A stretch of DNA of 64,000 nucleotides from Synchiropus splendidus (GCF_027744825.2 NC_071339.1:28381501-28445500); one strand, 5' to 3'; positions 10,330-20,913 are shown, counted from the stretch's first letter. Numbers and translations are program-made. The notes: a model not told the origin generated them from the letters alone.

Positions 10330-11101
10330 CCAGAGAGATTGGGAATCCACCTCCATGGGAAGGTGGTGGACCGAGCAAATATGGCCCCAAGATAGGGTGG
10401 CTAAGGGAAAAATATTCTACCCTGACGTGTACAACTATCCCCATTTAACCAACAATAAGAGGATTTTTACAACTTCTGGAACCTTGCCCAGACATGCTAA
10501 AGAGACACAGGAAGCCAGGGTCTCAACTATTAAACGTAACCTTATTCTTGTCACTGAATGCGGCCCACGAGTAGTGTCCGGGGCAGCCCGTGTCCTTATC
10601 ACGCTCACTGGCTTCACATGGTACCCGTTGGGGGTCTTCATAGAAGTTGACACAAAGGACTTGATGATACTGACCAATGTCTCGATCCCGGTTAGACCTG
10701 TAACAAGGACAAAGGTGACTGGATGGAGGTCAGCTTGGCTGAAGAGGAAATCTAAGCTCAGCCGTACTGGATTTACTGAAGCTGTCCTGGATCAGGAAAT
10801 GCCAGGCAGCACGTTTTTCCAGCAGCACCTGGGGCCACGCCTAGGAAGTGTGATTGGTCCAGAGGGGGAGAGGAATAATCCCAAAAACATCCCGGCTATT
10901 ATGAACCAATCAGGAGAGATCAAAAAGACGGGGTCGCAAGAACTAATGCCACCACCTTCTTCTCACCCACAGGATCTCGATAGTCCTGGGTCAGAAGACG
11001 AGGAGGTGCCTAAAGTACGCGATAAAGGCAAGCGACCAGCTAATGGTAAGCAATCGCGAATAGCCCTCCTTCTCAAAAGAAGAAAGGGAAAGAAGGAATA
11101 A
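10247..11101 (+). CDS. Accessory frame B between pol and env, unknown function
   Basis: The frame is open from 10247 to TAA at 11099-11101. No ATG exists before 10352, so it is either a 3' exon, a frameshifted continuation of frame A, or starts at 10352. The first half is mixed with several hydrophobic beta-like stretches. The second half is hydrophilic, with a Pro/Ser/Asp/Glu-rich linker and a very basic end (KRRKGKKE) like a nuclear or nucleolar signal. The stop overlaps the next ATG as TAATG. Not recognised. Confidence 0.5.
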   Translation, partial: SGKTFRPWRWEDGLHLSGDGSLSLQGYSQRDWESTSMGRWWTEQIWPQDRVAKGKIFYPDVYNYPHLTNNKRIFTTSGTLPRHAKETQEARVSTIKRNLILVTECGPRVVSGAARVLITLTGFTWYPLGVFIEVDTKDLMILTNVSIPVRPVTRTKVTGWRSAWLKRKSKLSRTGFTEAVLDQEMPGSTFFQQHLGPRLGSVIGPEGERNNPKNIPAIMNQSGEIKKTGSQELMPPPSSHPQDLDSPGSEDEEVPKVRDKGKRPANGKQSRIALLLKRRKGKKE

Positions 11102-11277
11102 TGAATTTATGGAATAAATTCTGGTATTGGAAAGCTAGGTGCTGGTGGCAATTTAAGGCGAGACAACAATTGGCATATAAAGATCAGGCCAAAGATATAC
11201 AGCACCAGACGCCAGCTACAATTTATAGGAAACAAATGAAACGTGACAAAATGACCAAGAAAAGATGTCTCCCTTGA
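11101..11277 (+). CDS. 58-residue Trp-rich frame just before env, possible Env leader
   Basis: It begins in a TAATG stop-start overlap with frame B and overlaps the env frame by 13 bases in another phase. Six Trp residues fall in the first 20 positions, followed by a Lys/Arg/Gln-rich stretch. The hydrophobic segment of env begins directly downstream. Foamy-virus Env has a cytoplasmic, Trp-containing leader before its first membrane segment, so this may be the true start of env separated by one small indel. Could also be an independent small basic protein or chance. Confidence 0.4.
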   Translation: MNLWNKFWYWKARCWWQFKARQQLAYKDQAKDIQHQTPATIYRKQMKRDKMTKKRCLP

Positions 11278-12230
11278 GTCTCTTTATAATTGGAATGCTG
11301 CTCTTCATATTAAGATTAGTAATAGCCTCATGGTCAAATATAGTCTATGAATATAAGACCCATACCAGCAGTGTCACCCGACGTTGGAAATCAAAAACAG
11401 TACACAGTAAAAACTGCACCGTTTTGACCCCGAATACTAGAGAGATATCTTTGCCAATTGCAACAGATATAAATGGCACTCAATTTGATCAAGCCCTATG
11501 GATAAAACAAGCAATTGTTTATCTAAATATCCATGGAGCTATAAGTGGCACTTGTGAGTATGAGAAACCAAAAGTTGATAGTCAGGAAGTGAAGAGTCAG
11601 GTGACCACCAAGACACTCAAACGAAGACGTCGCCGAAGCGCGGAAAACCCCGTGAACAAAACTGCCGCAACTGCCACTTGGACAGCTACTACCATGTCAA
11701 TCACCCCCAGTCCGACTAATCAACAAGGAACTATTGACGTGTCCCAAAACCAAATGGTCAGTAGCATGGTCGTTTCCGAACCCGGAAATAATACCACAAC
11801 AGAAATGAATACTCAGGTCACCTTATCTATTAGAGAAAATGAAGGGAATCTAGGTACAGCAATAACTGAAAAGACGACAGTCATGGCCACATCTCCTATT
11901 GATTCCATAACCATGCATACCCCAACTATGACCCCTGATCAAATGAAGACTAGCATAATCCCAACAACTGATGGCAAAATAGTCGACATAGATACGACGG
12001 CCACAATGTTCACATCAGGCCCTACCGAGATCAAGAATAACAGCTCAGAGCCCGCAGATTCCCATAAGGAAGGCATGGGAGAATGTGATATCCCATTTAA
12101 GAGTGTTAATGTGTCAAATTGTGATGAAGGACTCATGAGCTGGCAGCGTATGAGAGGCTGTGTGAATATAAGGCCCAGTGTAAACGGAAGAATCAAACTC
12201 AATATGAATACGACACCTGGGAAGATATAA
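11265..12230 (+). pseudogene. env: env, N-terminal part: membrane segment, furin site, mucin-like region
   Basis: 321 residues. A hydrophobic segment at residues 5-23 can serve as signal peptide or signal anchor. A run of five Arg (near residue 125) makes a strong furin-type site. From there to about residue 275 the chain is Thr/Ser/Met/Pro-rich with many N-x-S/T sites, like a mucin-type spacer. Cys residues return near the end. The frame is lost by a shift near 12175, and coding continues in another frame through the gap to 12299. The basic site lies where foamy-virus Env leader cleavage occurs. Confidence 0.75.
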
Positions 12231-12298
12231 TAACTCGTTATGGACATGCATCCAAGGAATTTGTAACAGTAAAAGTAAAGTTAATAAATCATGAAGAG

Positions 12299-14659
12299 AT
12301 GAGACTTTCCGGATTGTCCATCGGTCTTAGCTCTGTTAAAACCTGTTATTATAAAGTTTTTGCCCAACAAACGAGACAGGGCTGGACGATGGGAGAAGAT
12401 AGATACTATCAGATGAAAACATGTCAGACAATCAATAGCACCCATGTGTGGAATGCCCCACTTTTCAAAAGGGTAGAACAAGCTAGCTTTAATAATAAAA
12501 CATGGGAACAAGAACTGTGGACAACCATAGAAGCTTATGGAAATGAAGAATGGGACAAAAGTAATCAAATAGGACAACTCCTGCTAGATATAGTCCCCCT
12601 ACCTTTTTCGGCTAACTCTGACCCCGAAGTGTTAAACACTGATTCGACTGACCCTGCTCCTAGAAGAATTGGAAGAGGGCTGGAGTACACACGTTCTTGG
12701 GAAATGTTCCAAAAGGTAGAGACAAAAACCATGCTGTTATTATCGGAACCTATTCATACCACTGTAGCAGCAGCGAATCAAGCTAAACATGAAGGAGAGA
12801 AGGAACAACAAGTTAAGTTTTTTCTCTCCACACCAGAAGAAAAACAATTTAACAATTCTCTTTATTTGATGACAAATGGTTATACACCATGGTTGGACGG
12901 CAAGTCTCCCCCGGACACTCATTTCAGGGAAGAGGAGGTTTATCCCAGGTGTCAACCAGAGAAAGATTGCACAAACAAAGGGCCTAAGAATGATGAGTAT
13001 GACACTAGCCCACGAGACTCTGGCTTACGTAATGTTTATTGGAAGTGGCATCTGTTGACCACTATGAGTGAACAAAATAGGGGCAAGATTAATGGATCGG
13101 GAAGAGAGTACATTGCAGATCAGCATCCGGGTAGTAATTTCTGGAAACTTTGGCTCAAATACCCTGTGGTGCAAAGAAGAGTTATGTGGTACAAATTAGG
13201 GGCATTGCAAGAAGATGGTATATTATGCCATAATAAACAGTTTGACGGTAAAGGAATGGAAGAAGGAAATGATTGTCACAAAGAACCATGCGAGTGCCGA
13301 AGGGATCAAATAGGCCTCGCAATCCCTATGATGACGCAGCAGCCTTGGAGAAACTGGGTCAGAAATAATCAGTCAATCTGGTGGGCTGAGGCTAAGGAAT
13401 GTTTGTCTCAAAAGCTTGGAATAAACATTACCCATGTTAAATATGCATATCAGCTCATTAATGAGAAGCCTAACAATACAGAAAATAAGATATTTTATCC
13501 AATGAGAGGAAAAGACTGGGCAGAAGCAATGGAGAATTTTACAACGGACTTACGAGTTAATCTATGCTGCCCAAGTAGCCAATCAATAGGTCAACAACCG
13601 AATAGTCATGAACACACTATTTCTCCCACATGTCTGAACAATAAGGCTAAAGATGATCCGACGGTCTTCTTTATGGCATGGGAATGGTCACAGTTAGCTG
13701 GTCTCATTTTGGGGCAAGGATTAGGATGGAATTCGTTTGACATGGAAAGTTTTGAAATGCTGATATGGCCACACCTAGTATCATATGAAGAACTACGAAC
13801 CCCTAGTGATGAAGGAAAAAATATCACTGTGATACACAGGTTCCTTGCAAGCCCAGGATTGCTGAATTCAGTAAATCCACTCAACACTCTGAGGGGAAAG
13901 GTTAAAAACTATGAAGTAAAAGTTCGGACTGAGCAAGAAGTATGGGGATATGATTCAGTATACCAGGAGAATATCACTGAATGGAATAAACCATCTACGG
14001 AGGGACTCCAAAATGATGACCAAAAGACGTGGTACACCGCTCTTAAAGAAGCAACATTATTGTTTAACCCGAGCCAATTATTGGGAGACATTACTCAGAT
14101 AAAAGGAGGTAAAAGAACCGCGGGAATGGCCCTCCAGGATCAATTAACTAATTATCAAAAGTTCTTAAGAAGGAAAGAAGTCTCCTGGAACGCTTCCAAT
14201 GGGGAAGTGTCTATTCGAGCCTGGCCTCATTGCGCAATGAAACCATTCCTAGTAGAAGCCTCATCAAAAGATAGAGGTCAGAAAAAGGGAAAGGTTGCAG
14301 ATATCTCTACAAGGTACACAGCGACGTTTATGTTGCCCTATCATCTGCAAACAGTCAAACAATCTTTTAAACAACACTCGGAATGGCGCCACGTAAGAAC
14401 AATTCAGTCGTCATTCCCGTTTGTCCATACTACTCTGATGACTACGGAAAGATTTCTGATAGCAGGGCTAGACCTCTTTGAGGTCAATAATACAAAACAA
14501 ACAAAGAGTCAGGAGATTGATAAAACTCAATTTAAGAACACTTGGTTCCCCGTTATAAGTAGCGTTCAATATCCACAGCTCAGATGGCAACCCCAAAACC
14601 CCGAGCATTTTAGTTTAAACGTGACAGGATATCAAGGGTGTTTTCGCACACCAAACTAA
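12299..14659 (+). pseudogene. env: env, central ectodomain (open for 786 residues)
   Basis: Large, Cys- and Trp-rich, with more than ten N-x-S/T sequons, no membrane span, and a basic RRIGR site near residue 122 that could be cut. The reading is open upstream of the first Met in the same frame, so this is an internal env piece, not a separate gene. It ends by frameshift near 14650. Coding-like sequence with Cys and an Asn-Thr-Ser sequon continues in another frame through 14660-14846, with one TAG. Receptor binding and fusion would be its role. I cannot assign it to a known Env family. Confidence 0.75.
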
Positions 14660-14846
14660 AACCTGAATCAGATTATAATCACGACTCTAATCCATGTTAC
14701 CCGCATCAGTGGCGTTATATCCCGTGTAATACATCTGGATGTTTTAATCGGTCCCAAGTAGCCTAGCAACTAAAAAGAGAACATGAGTCCTATTTTACTA
14801 CTAAGTGGGGAACACATGGCATATTGTTGAAAAATAGGGAGAAAAT

Positions 14847-15566
14847 GTGTGGACGGCTTGGGATACATGTAGCCATACCACACGGGCGAAAGTAGCAGCT
14901 CCGATTGGGCTTTTGGAAAGTATAAATCCAGGGTTCCTCATGTATAATCGATACGAAACATATCGAGACCAATTATGTGATAAGGACAATGTGGATGCAA
15001 ATTCACAGACACATGTTTTTGAACTGAATGAAAGAATCCTCTCAAAGATGAAATACAGTAATTCATCCCCCTGGTATATTCCAAAAGGGGAGAGAAGCTG
15101 TGTCTATGAGGAATATAGTGCCCCTAAGATTAATATAACCAGGGACCCATATGCCTGTGAAAAATTAAACGATTATTGGCATGTTGTACGTGACTTTCAG
15201 AAGAAAGTACCGACGGCAGGATGGTTGGGATTTTTGGGAATAATGACAGAAGTTATGATGTATGGAATAGGACAGGGAGTCGTAGATACAGCAGCAGCTG
15301 TGTGGGAAATTATGGGATTAATATGGTGGTACCTAAAATGGATACTAATTGTATTGGCGATCCTCATAGCTCTCGCCGTAATCTCCAAAGTAGTCACCTT
15401 ATGTCGGTGCCTTAATAGTATATGCTGCTATCCGTGCCGTGCAGCCAAAAGACGAAAAGAAAAACAAGAGGAAGAGTTCTTGAAAAAGGCTCTTCGAGAT
15501 GTCAAAGAAGACATAAAGAAAAGGAAACAAGAAAAATGGAAAAAAGTCAATGGACAAAGGGTATAG
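14847..15566 (+). pseudogene. env: env, membrane-proximal and transmembrane part
   Basis: 239 residues. A Cys-bearing ectodomain is followed by a Gly-rich amphipathic stretch (about 125-160) and a strong membrane span (about 165-190). A Cys cluster (CRCLNSICCYPC) at the inner face is likely palmitoylated, and a long Lys/Glu/Arg-rich cytoplasmic tail of about 45 residues follows. This is the classic C-terminal layout of a retroviral TM subunit. From 11265 to here env spans about 1,430 codons, much longer than typical retroviral Envs. Confidence 0.8.
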
Positions 15567-15677
15567 CGAGGTTTGAATTAGGAACCCTGCTTGTGTCTTA
15601 CGGATATAAGGATTAAGGTACTGGTTACAAAAGTACCTGAGGGGGAAGTGAATAAGGAAAATCTCAGGGTAAAAATC
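15567..15677 (+). other. Short gap after env
   Basis: Between the env stop and the next remnant. I see nothing more than A/G-rich sequence. Confidence 0.5.
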
Positions 15678-16137
15678 ATGATTTTAACATGAGTGTTAGC
15701 CACCATTTTAATAATATTTGTATTACTTAACTTTAAAATTACCCAGTTCTCCTACGGAGAAGATTGGTGTCAGAAGACGAACATTACACTCTGTAAATCC
15801 ATAGTTACTTAGAGTTCTCTTAAAACTCTCCTGGGGTGGAGAGAGAGGGGTCGAAACTACCACCGTAATAACAGAAAAATACAACTTAATCAGTACCAAA
15901 GCTTTGGTTTACGATATCACCTCGGGACTGACTAAATGACAAAATGATACAACCCTGCAGAGCAATGTATTACGCTCCATGGCTTATTACCCACGTTACA
16001 TTAAACACCCAATAGTGTTTGAACACTGCACAGAGCAAGGAACTAGTTTGGTCTATCTTCTGGATGACACTGACATGGGCATATATTGGAACAGATGTAC
16101 TGACGTTTCGTCTTCGTCAACAGGAGACTCAAGGTAA
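15678..16137 (+). pseudogene. Remnant of a small membrane glycoprotein-like frame
   Basis: An ATG at 15678 is followed after three codons by TGA, then by a hydrophobic stretch (ATILIIFVLL) and a Cys-containing segment with an Asn-Ile-Thr sequon. A frameshift around 15810-15850 leads into a frame that runs, with one TGA near 15937, to TAA at 16135 and contains further Cys residues. The pattern suggests a decayed type II membrane protein or a duplicated env piece. It ends AAGGTAATC, a possible splice donor. Low certainty. Confidence 0.35.
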
Positions 16138-16322
16138 TCCTGATGATATGGATTCTGTTTAAAAAATTAGCTCGAGGAGCTTCCTTGTATGTCTCTGTGT
16201 TTTATATAGGTTATCTGATGCGGACTTGTTACCCCATGAAGATATGGAAAACTTCGAACAGCATAAGATTGTATGAAATGGCGTCTACTGTTTGTAGACC
16301 TTCTCAAAATTAACATTTTGTA
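16138..16322 (+). other. Non-coding stretch with TATA-like and splice-acceptor-like sites
   Basis: TTTATATAGG at 16201-16210 resembles a TATA box upstream of the 3' accessory frames. TTTCTACAG just beyond, ending at 16334, is a plausible acceptor. Foamy viruses place an internal promoter in a similar position. Unproven. Confidence 0.3.
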
Positions 16323-17635
16323 ATGTTTCTACAGGGCTCAATTGTGGTTACGGACGGGAACGACAAAGCAGATCAATGGGATCCATGGCACACACAAAAA
16401 ACGAGAGTCCTGTTAGCCCGAGATGTGATCATGGAGCCCCTTGATCCCGAAACCAAAGTCCGCCCTGTAGACAGAGGAAGACGTAGGATTTTTAGTTGGG
16501 GACCCTCAATTCTACCAAAATGGTTGAATACTGGAGGGATGAGCCCCGCATGAGATTTACAGCAAAGGTATCACCCGGTGTAGTTAGACAAGATCACAGA
16601 AAGAAGGTCCAAAAGCTATGGATACACATGAAATCAAAGCGAGGGAACAGGTCGTGTGGTCATTCGAAAAAGAGACCCCGTTCATCCTCCAGGCATCGCC
16701 ACGTTTTGTGGTAATGTGCCAGGAGAATGAGCGATTGAACCATTGGCTCCCAGTTGTATGTGCTGAACACTGGGAGTTCACGTTCCCAGGGGATGATAAG
16801 CTGCCCCCATTGACCACGCACGCCTTTAGGGCGTACCATTGTAAAATAGGACCTCGGCAGACATCCTGGATTGAACATGGAGCATTCCATCCTCCATACA
16901 TGTTGGAGGGAATAGTACTGAAAACCGAACAGGTGGGAGAAATATACAACAAAGACTTGGGAAATGTATGCCCTGCCAGACCTTGGGGGCCAGGAAAAAT
17001 ACAGCCAGGCTATCAACCTCCAGGGGATTTACCTCTATGACCCAAACTTACTGATGGTGACTCAATGGCAGAAAGACGTCGTGAGTGTGTATGAGGACCG
17101 GGAAGAGTGTGTTACTAGGGAACACGGTGACTTGTGGCATGGGGGGTTTGATATGCAACATTACCAAGGAGGATATTGTCCTTGTGGATACTATGAGTGG
17201 ATCAAAAGGTTGTAGAAAGACAGACCAGTGGTGCCCACTACATTGGGTTGGCACATGCAAGGACCAGTCTCATGGGAAAATTTTGCCCGACTGGTGATGA
17301 GTGGAGATAAGGTAGAAGCAATGGCTGTGTTGGAGGGAGATCGCGACTGGAAGCGCCCTGCCATGCTCCAGCAGTACAAACGGCAACACTGGCGCAAATG
17401 GAGGCCCGCTCCCCGGAGACCAAACCAGGCGAGACGCTGGGTAAGGAGAGCTGCGACATCCAGTAGCACAGGGGTGACCTCTGGAAGGAGAACCAATTTT
17501 CCGCCCACTGAGGAAGCACCTGCTAACTCGGAGTCGGGAGCTACTCCAGCCCCAAGGGCACCCAAGTGTCGGAGGGCCTCCGTGATTGTAAACACGATGG
17601 CCATATCCTGGGAAATTGTCACCTGTGTGGGTTAA
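16323..17635 (+). pseudogene. 3' accessory frame C, about 430 codons, broken
   Basis: Coding-like sequence passes through the frames 16323-16553, 16496-16714, 16618-17040 and 16964-17635. The last is interrupted by TAG at 17213. Features: a basic patch near the start (RGRRR), an aromatic and Cys-rich middle, a C-x-C pair near 17180, then a strongly Arg-rich stretch (17385-17470) like a nuclear signal or nucleic-acid-binding region. Size and place resemble the foamy tas/bet region. No family recognised. Confidence 0.5.
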
Positions 17636-17744
17636 ACATGAGAGGCACCAGATTTATCTTCCCAGATTCAGGACAGTTCGTAGAAGTCCCAGTTAACGTC
17701 ACTCACATAGGGACAGACGACCCTGTGGGGATGAACACCTAGAC

Positions 17745-18137
17745 ATGCTAAACCCTGTACCCCCGAAACCACCGAGACGTCAGTCACCTACTCCGCTAGC
17801 TGAATACTCTGGTGGTCTAGGCCCCATAACTCCGAAATCTGGGAGCCACACGACTTCTGCTCCACGAGATGAACATTCACCCAGTACCCCCCAAGATGAG
17901 GTTCCAGGTCTCTCAGCGCCTGAGCACCGGAGCAGAGAAGATGGTGACCACACTGCCCCTTTGATGCCCGACCCTATAACGTCTGCCAGACCTAGATCGG
18001 CGTCAGCGCAGATGTGGATCAGCTACTACGTGAAAATGCTGAAGGAATTGGATGAGCTTGAGTCACAGCTGGGACAACAAGAAGACGAAGAAGGAGAATT
18101 CGAACCACTGAACCTTGGTGATTTAGACAAATGGTGA
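17745..18137 (+). CDS. 3' accessory frame D with acidic C-terminus
   Basis: An intact 130-residue frame. The first 90 residues are Pro/Ser/Thr-rich and disordered-looking. The last 35 hold acidic and hydrophobic residues in alternation (DELESQL, EGEFEPLNLGDLDKW), the texture of an acidic transcription-activation domain. The frame is open some codons upstream of the ATG, so it may be the last exon or a frameshifted end of frame C. It stops 24 bases before the 3' LTR. A transactivator role is inference. Confidence 0.5.
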   Translation: MLNPVPPKPPRRQSPTPLAEYSGGLGPITPKSGSHTTSAPRDEHSPSTPQDEVPGLSAPEHRSREDGDHTAPLMPDPITSARPRSASAQMWISYYVKMLKELDELESQLGQQEDEEGEFEPLNLGDLDKW

Positions 18138-18150
18138 AGGAGGATATTTT

Positions 18151-18160
18151 CGGAGGGGGT
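18151..18160 (+). promoter_or_regulatory. Polypurine tract before the 3' LTR
   Basis: GGAGGGGG followed by T directly precedes the LTR start. Another purine run (GAAGGAGGA) lies a few bases upstream. This would prime plus-strand synthesis. Confidence 0.7.
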
Positions 18161-19463
18161 TGTTGTATATACTGGAAAATCGAAAATATTATAATCAAAA
18201 CTTGCTAACTGATATTTGATATTATTTGTGATTTTTATCATTGATTTTGATGTTTGAACTTTAGTGAACTTACATGCCTTTGAACGTGAACTTTTGAACT
18301 CATGAACAAGTGTGTGCTTTGAACTTAGATTGAACTTGTAAACAGGATGTGCTGACGTGTGCTGACGTGTGCTGACGCAGAAGAAACAGGATGTGCTGAC
18401 CGGATGTGGTGAACCGCTAGGCACTGCTGACGCAAATGAAACTAGATGTGATTAACCGCCGGAACACGCGATCCATTTATGGGCATGTCATCAAAACCAG
18501 CTGTGTTGCTATAAAAACGCTCGGAAATGTGACACAGAGGTCCCTTTTTGCTTTTTGGCTTCATCCGTTTGCAGTATGGTCTTGTATCTTAACTTATGAC
18601 GGTGCTCTTGCTATTGCTCTCAGACTATTTGATTTAATTAATTTTTATCGTTCTCTTATTATTTTTTTGATTTATTTCTTTTTATTGTATTTATTTTGAT
18701 TATATGATTTTTGAAGTATATGTGTTAATACCAGCGTCTCGCGGTACTTTTGATGTTGGTGGGTATCAGCGTCTGGCAATACCCTTGAGTTTATGGAGTT
18801 TATTGTTCATTATTGATTTTATTGTTTTTATTATTCTTTTATCAATTTTTTGAAGAAATACTTTTGTAACAAAAACATAATAAAATTGAGTACGAATTAT
18901 GTACTGAAAAGGCACAAGGGCGTTGATCCCTGACTGCTAAAGAATCAACTGGCTCCTGTACTACCATCAATTGGGTTGTAGGTGAGTTACTGTTTGATTT
19001 CCTCCTGTTGCACATGTAGTGAATGTCTCAAAAAGTAGCATTATTCCATCCTGAATTATTGTGTCAATGATAAGGTGGTAGTTTTAGACAGTTACGGGGA
19101 AATATGTTATTTAAAAGGAAAGGATTGAGGATCCCATCATGAGTCCCTAAACGAAGTTAAGTAAAGAGACTACGGTAAGAGGTGTAGCATTGTAAGGTCA
19201 AGAACCTGTTTCTTAACAGGTCGGGCTAATTAAATAACCCGCTCAGTGAAGCGCCGACACTACTCACTAATATAATAAGGTGAGGTTGATACCCTTATTA
19301 TAGTCTTAGAACCGTGTCCGCAACAAGAGGCTGACTGAGTTGACCACCCGAGGGGCCCTTTCCCAGAGAGGCAAAGGGAGGTAGTGTGCTCGGAACTAGG
19401 GACGGCTTATGTTATAGCCAATCGCCTTGTACACAAAACCTTGAAAACCTAAACCCGGCGACA
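18161..19463 (+). repeat. 3' LTR
   Basis: 1,303 bp, co-linear with 157-1456, with conserved TATA box (18510), AATAAA (18879) and splice-donor match. Small indels and substitutions separate the two copies. It ends GGCGACA before AACGC. Confidence 0.95.
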
Positions 19464-20913
19464 AACGCCAAATATAAAAATGTTGATAACTTTGGAAACA
19501 CACTTCAGACAGGTTAGATATGAGGTGCAACTACGAGAAAGACCCTTGCTGCTATAGTGGGATATGAAAATTTCATGTTCTGAAGCTTCCCTGCCAAGTT
19601 ATGGCACAATGCAGAAAAGACGTTTTCAGCCTGAGGTAAGGTCGATTCCCGAACGCCAAACATAAAAATGTTGATAACTTTGGATACACACTTCAGATAG
19701 CTTAGATTTGATGTGCAACTACTAGAATGACCCTTTCAGGTATAGTGGGAGGTGAAAATTTGATGTTCTGAAGCTTCCCTGCAAAGTTTTGGCACAATGC
19801 ATAAAACACGTTTTCAGCCGGAGATAAGGTGTGTTCCGGAACGCCAAACATAAAAATGTTGAAAACTTTGGAAAAACACTTCAGACAGCTTAGATTTGAT
19901 GTGCAACTGCTAGAAAGACCCTTTCTGATATATTGGCAGGTGAAAATTTAATGTTCTGAAGCTTCGCTGCAAAGTTATGGGACAATGCGTGAAACGCGTT
20001 TTCAGCCTGAGATAAGTTCGATTCCGGAACGCCAAACAATAAAATGTTGATAACTTTGGAAAAACACTTCAGACAGCTTAGATTTGATGTGCAACTACTA
20101 GAAAGACCCTTTCTGCTATAGTTGGAGGTGAAAATTTCATTTTCTGAAGCTTCCCTGCAAAGTTATGGCACATTGCAGAAAACGCATTTTCAGCCTGAGA
20201 TAAGGTGGGTTCCGGAACGCCAAACATAAAAATGTTGATAAGTTTGAAAAAACACGTCAGACAGCGTAGATTTGATGTGCAACTACTAGAAAGACCCTTT
20301 CTGCTATAGTTGGATTTGAAAATTTCATATTCTGAAGCTTCCCTGCAAAGTTATGGCACAATGCAGAAAACACGTTTTCAGCCCGAGGTAAGGTTGATTC
20401 CGGAACGCCAAAGATAAAAATGTTGATAACTTTGGAAAAACACTTCAGACAGCTTAGATTTGATGTGCAACTACTAGAAAGACCCTTTCTACTATAGTGG
20501 GGAGCGAAATTTTCATGTTCTGAAGATTCCTTGCAAAGTTATGGCACAATGCAGAAAAGGCGTTTTCAATAAGGTGCGATGCGGAACACCAAACATAAAA
20601 ATGTTGATAACTTTCGAAAAACACTTCAGGCAGCTTAGATTTGATGAACAACTACTAGAAAGACCCTTTCTGCAAGAGTGGTAATTGAAAATTTAATGTT
20701 CTGAAGATTCCCTGAGAGGGTATCGCACAAAGCACAAAACGGGTTTTCAGCCTGAGATAAGGTGGGTTTCGGAACGCCAAACATAAAAATGTTGATAACT
20801 TTCGAAAACACTTCAGACAGCTTTGATTTAATGTGCAACTACTAGAAAGACCTTTTCTTCTATAGTGGGAGGTGAAAATGTCATGTTCTGAAGCTTCCCT
20901 GACAAGTTATGGC
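19464..20913. repeat. 188-bp satellite, about eight tandem units
   Basis: Unit starts (AACGCCAAA) fall at 19464, 19652, 19840, 20028, 20216, 20404, 20585 and 20773. The spacing is 188 bp throughout, except one 181-bp unit. Each has an A/T-rich start with ATAAAAATGTTGATAACTTT and ends near GATAAGGT. The last unit breaks off at TTATGGCA, where the 41-bp array starts. About one nucleosome per unit, as in many centromeric satellites. Short open frames here are not genes. Confidence 0.95.

Larger units (their letters stand above)
157..19463 (+). mobile_element. Complex endogenous retrovirus, LTR to LTR, 19.3 kb
   Basis: Two LTRs of about 1.30 kb begin TGTTG and end ACA. They are flanked by the 5-bp duplication AACGC (152-156 and 19464-19468). 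Inside lie a primer-binding site, gag, pol, env and several accessory frames in retroviral order. In-frame stops and frameshifts break gag, pol, env and the 3' frames, so the copy is defective. By eye the first 440 bp of the LTRs differ at roughly 3-4% of positions, so the insertion is neither new nor very ancient. A full env makes it a true ERV rather than a plain Ty3-type element. Genus is not settled: several traits resemble spumaviruses, while the frames between pol and env do not. Confidence 0.95.

Noticed and set aside
16323..16714. Two separate short accessory genes.
   Set aside because: The frames overlap out of phase and run into the next ones, which fits one frameshifted gene better.
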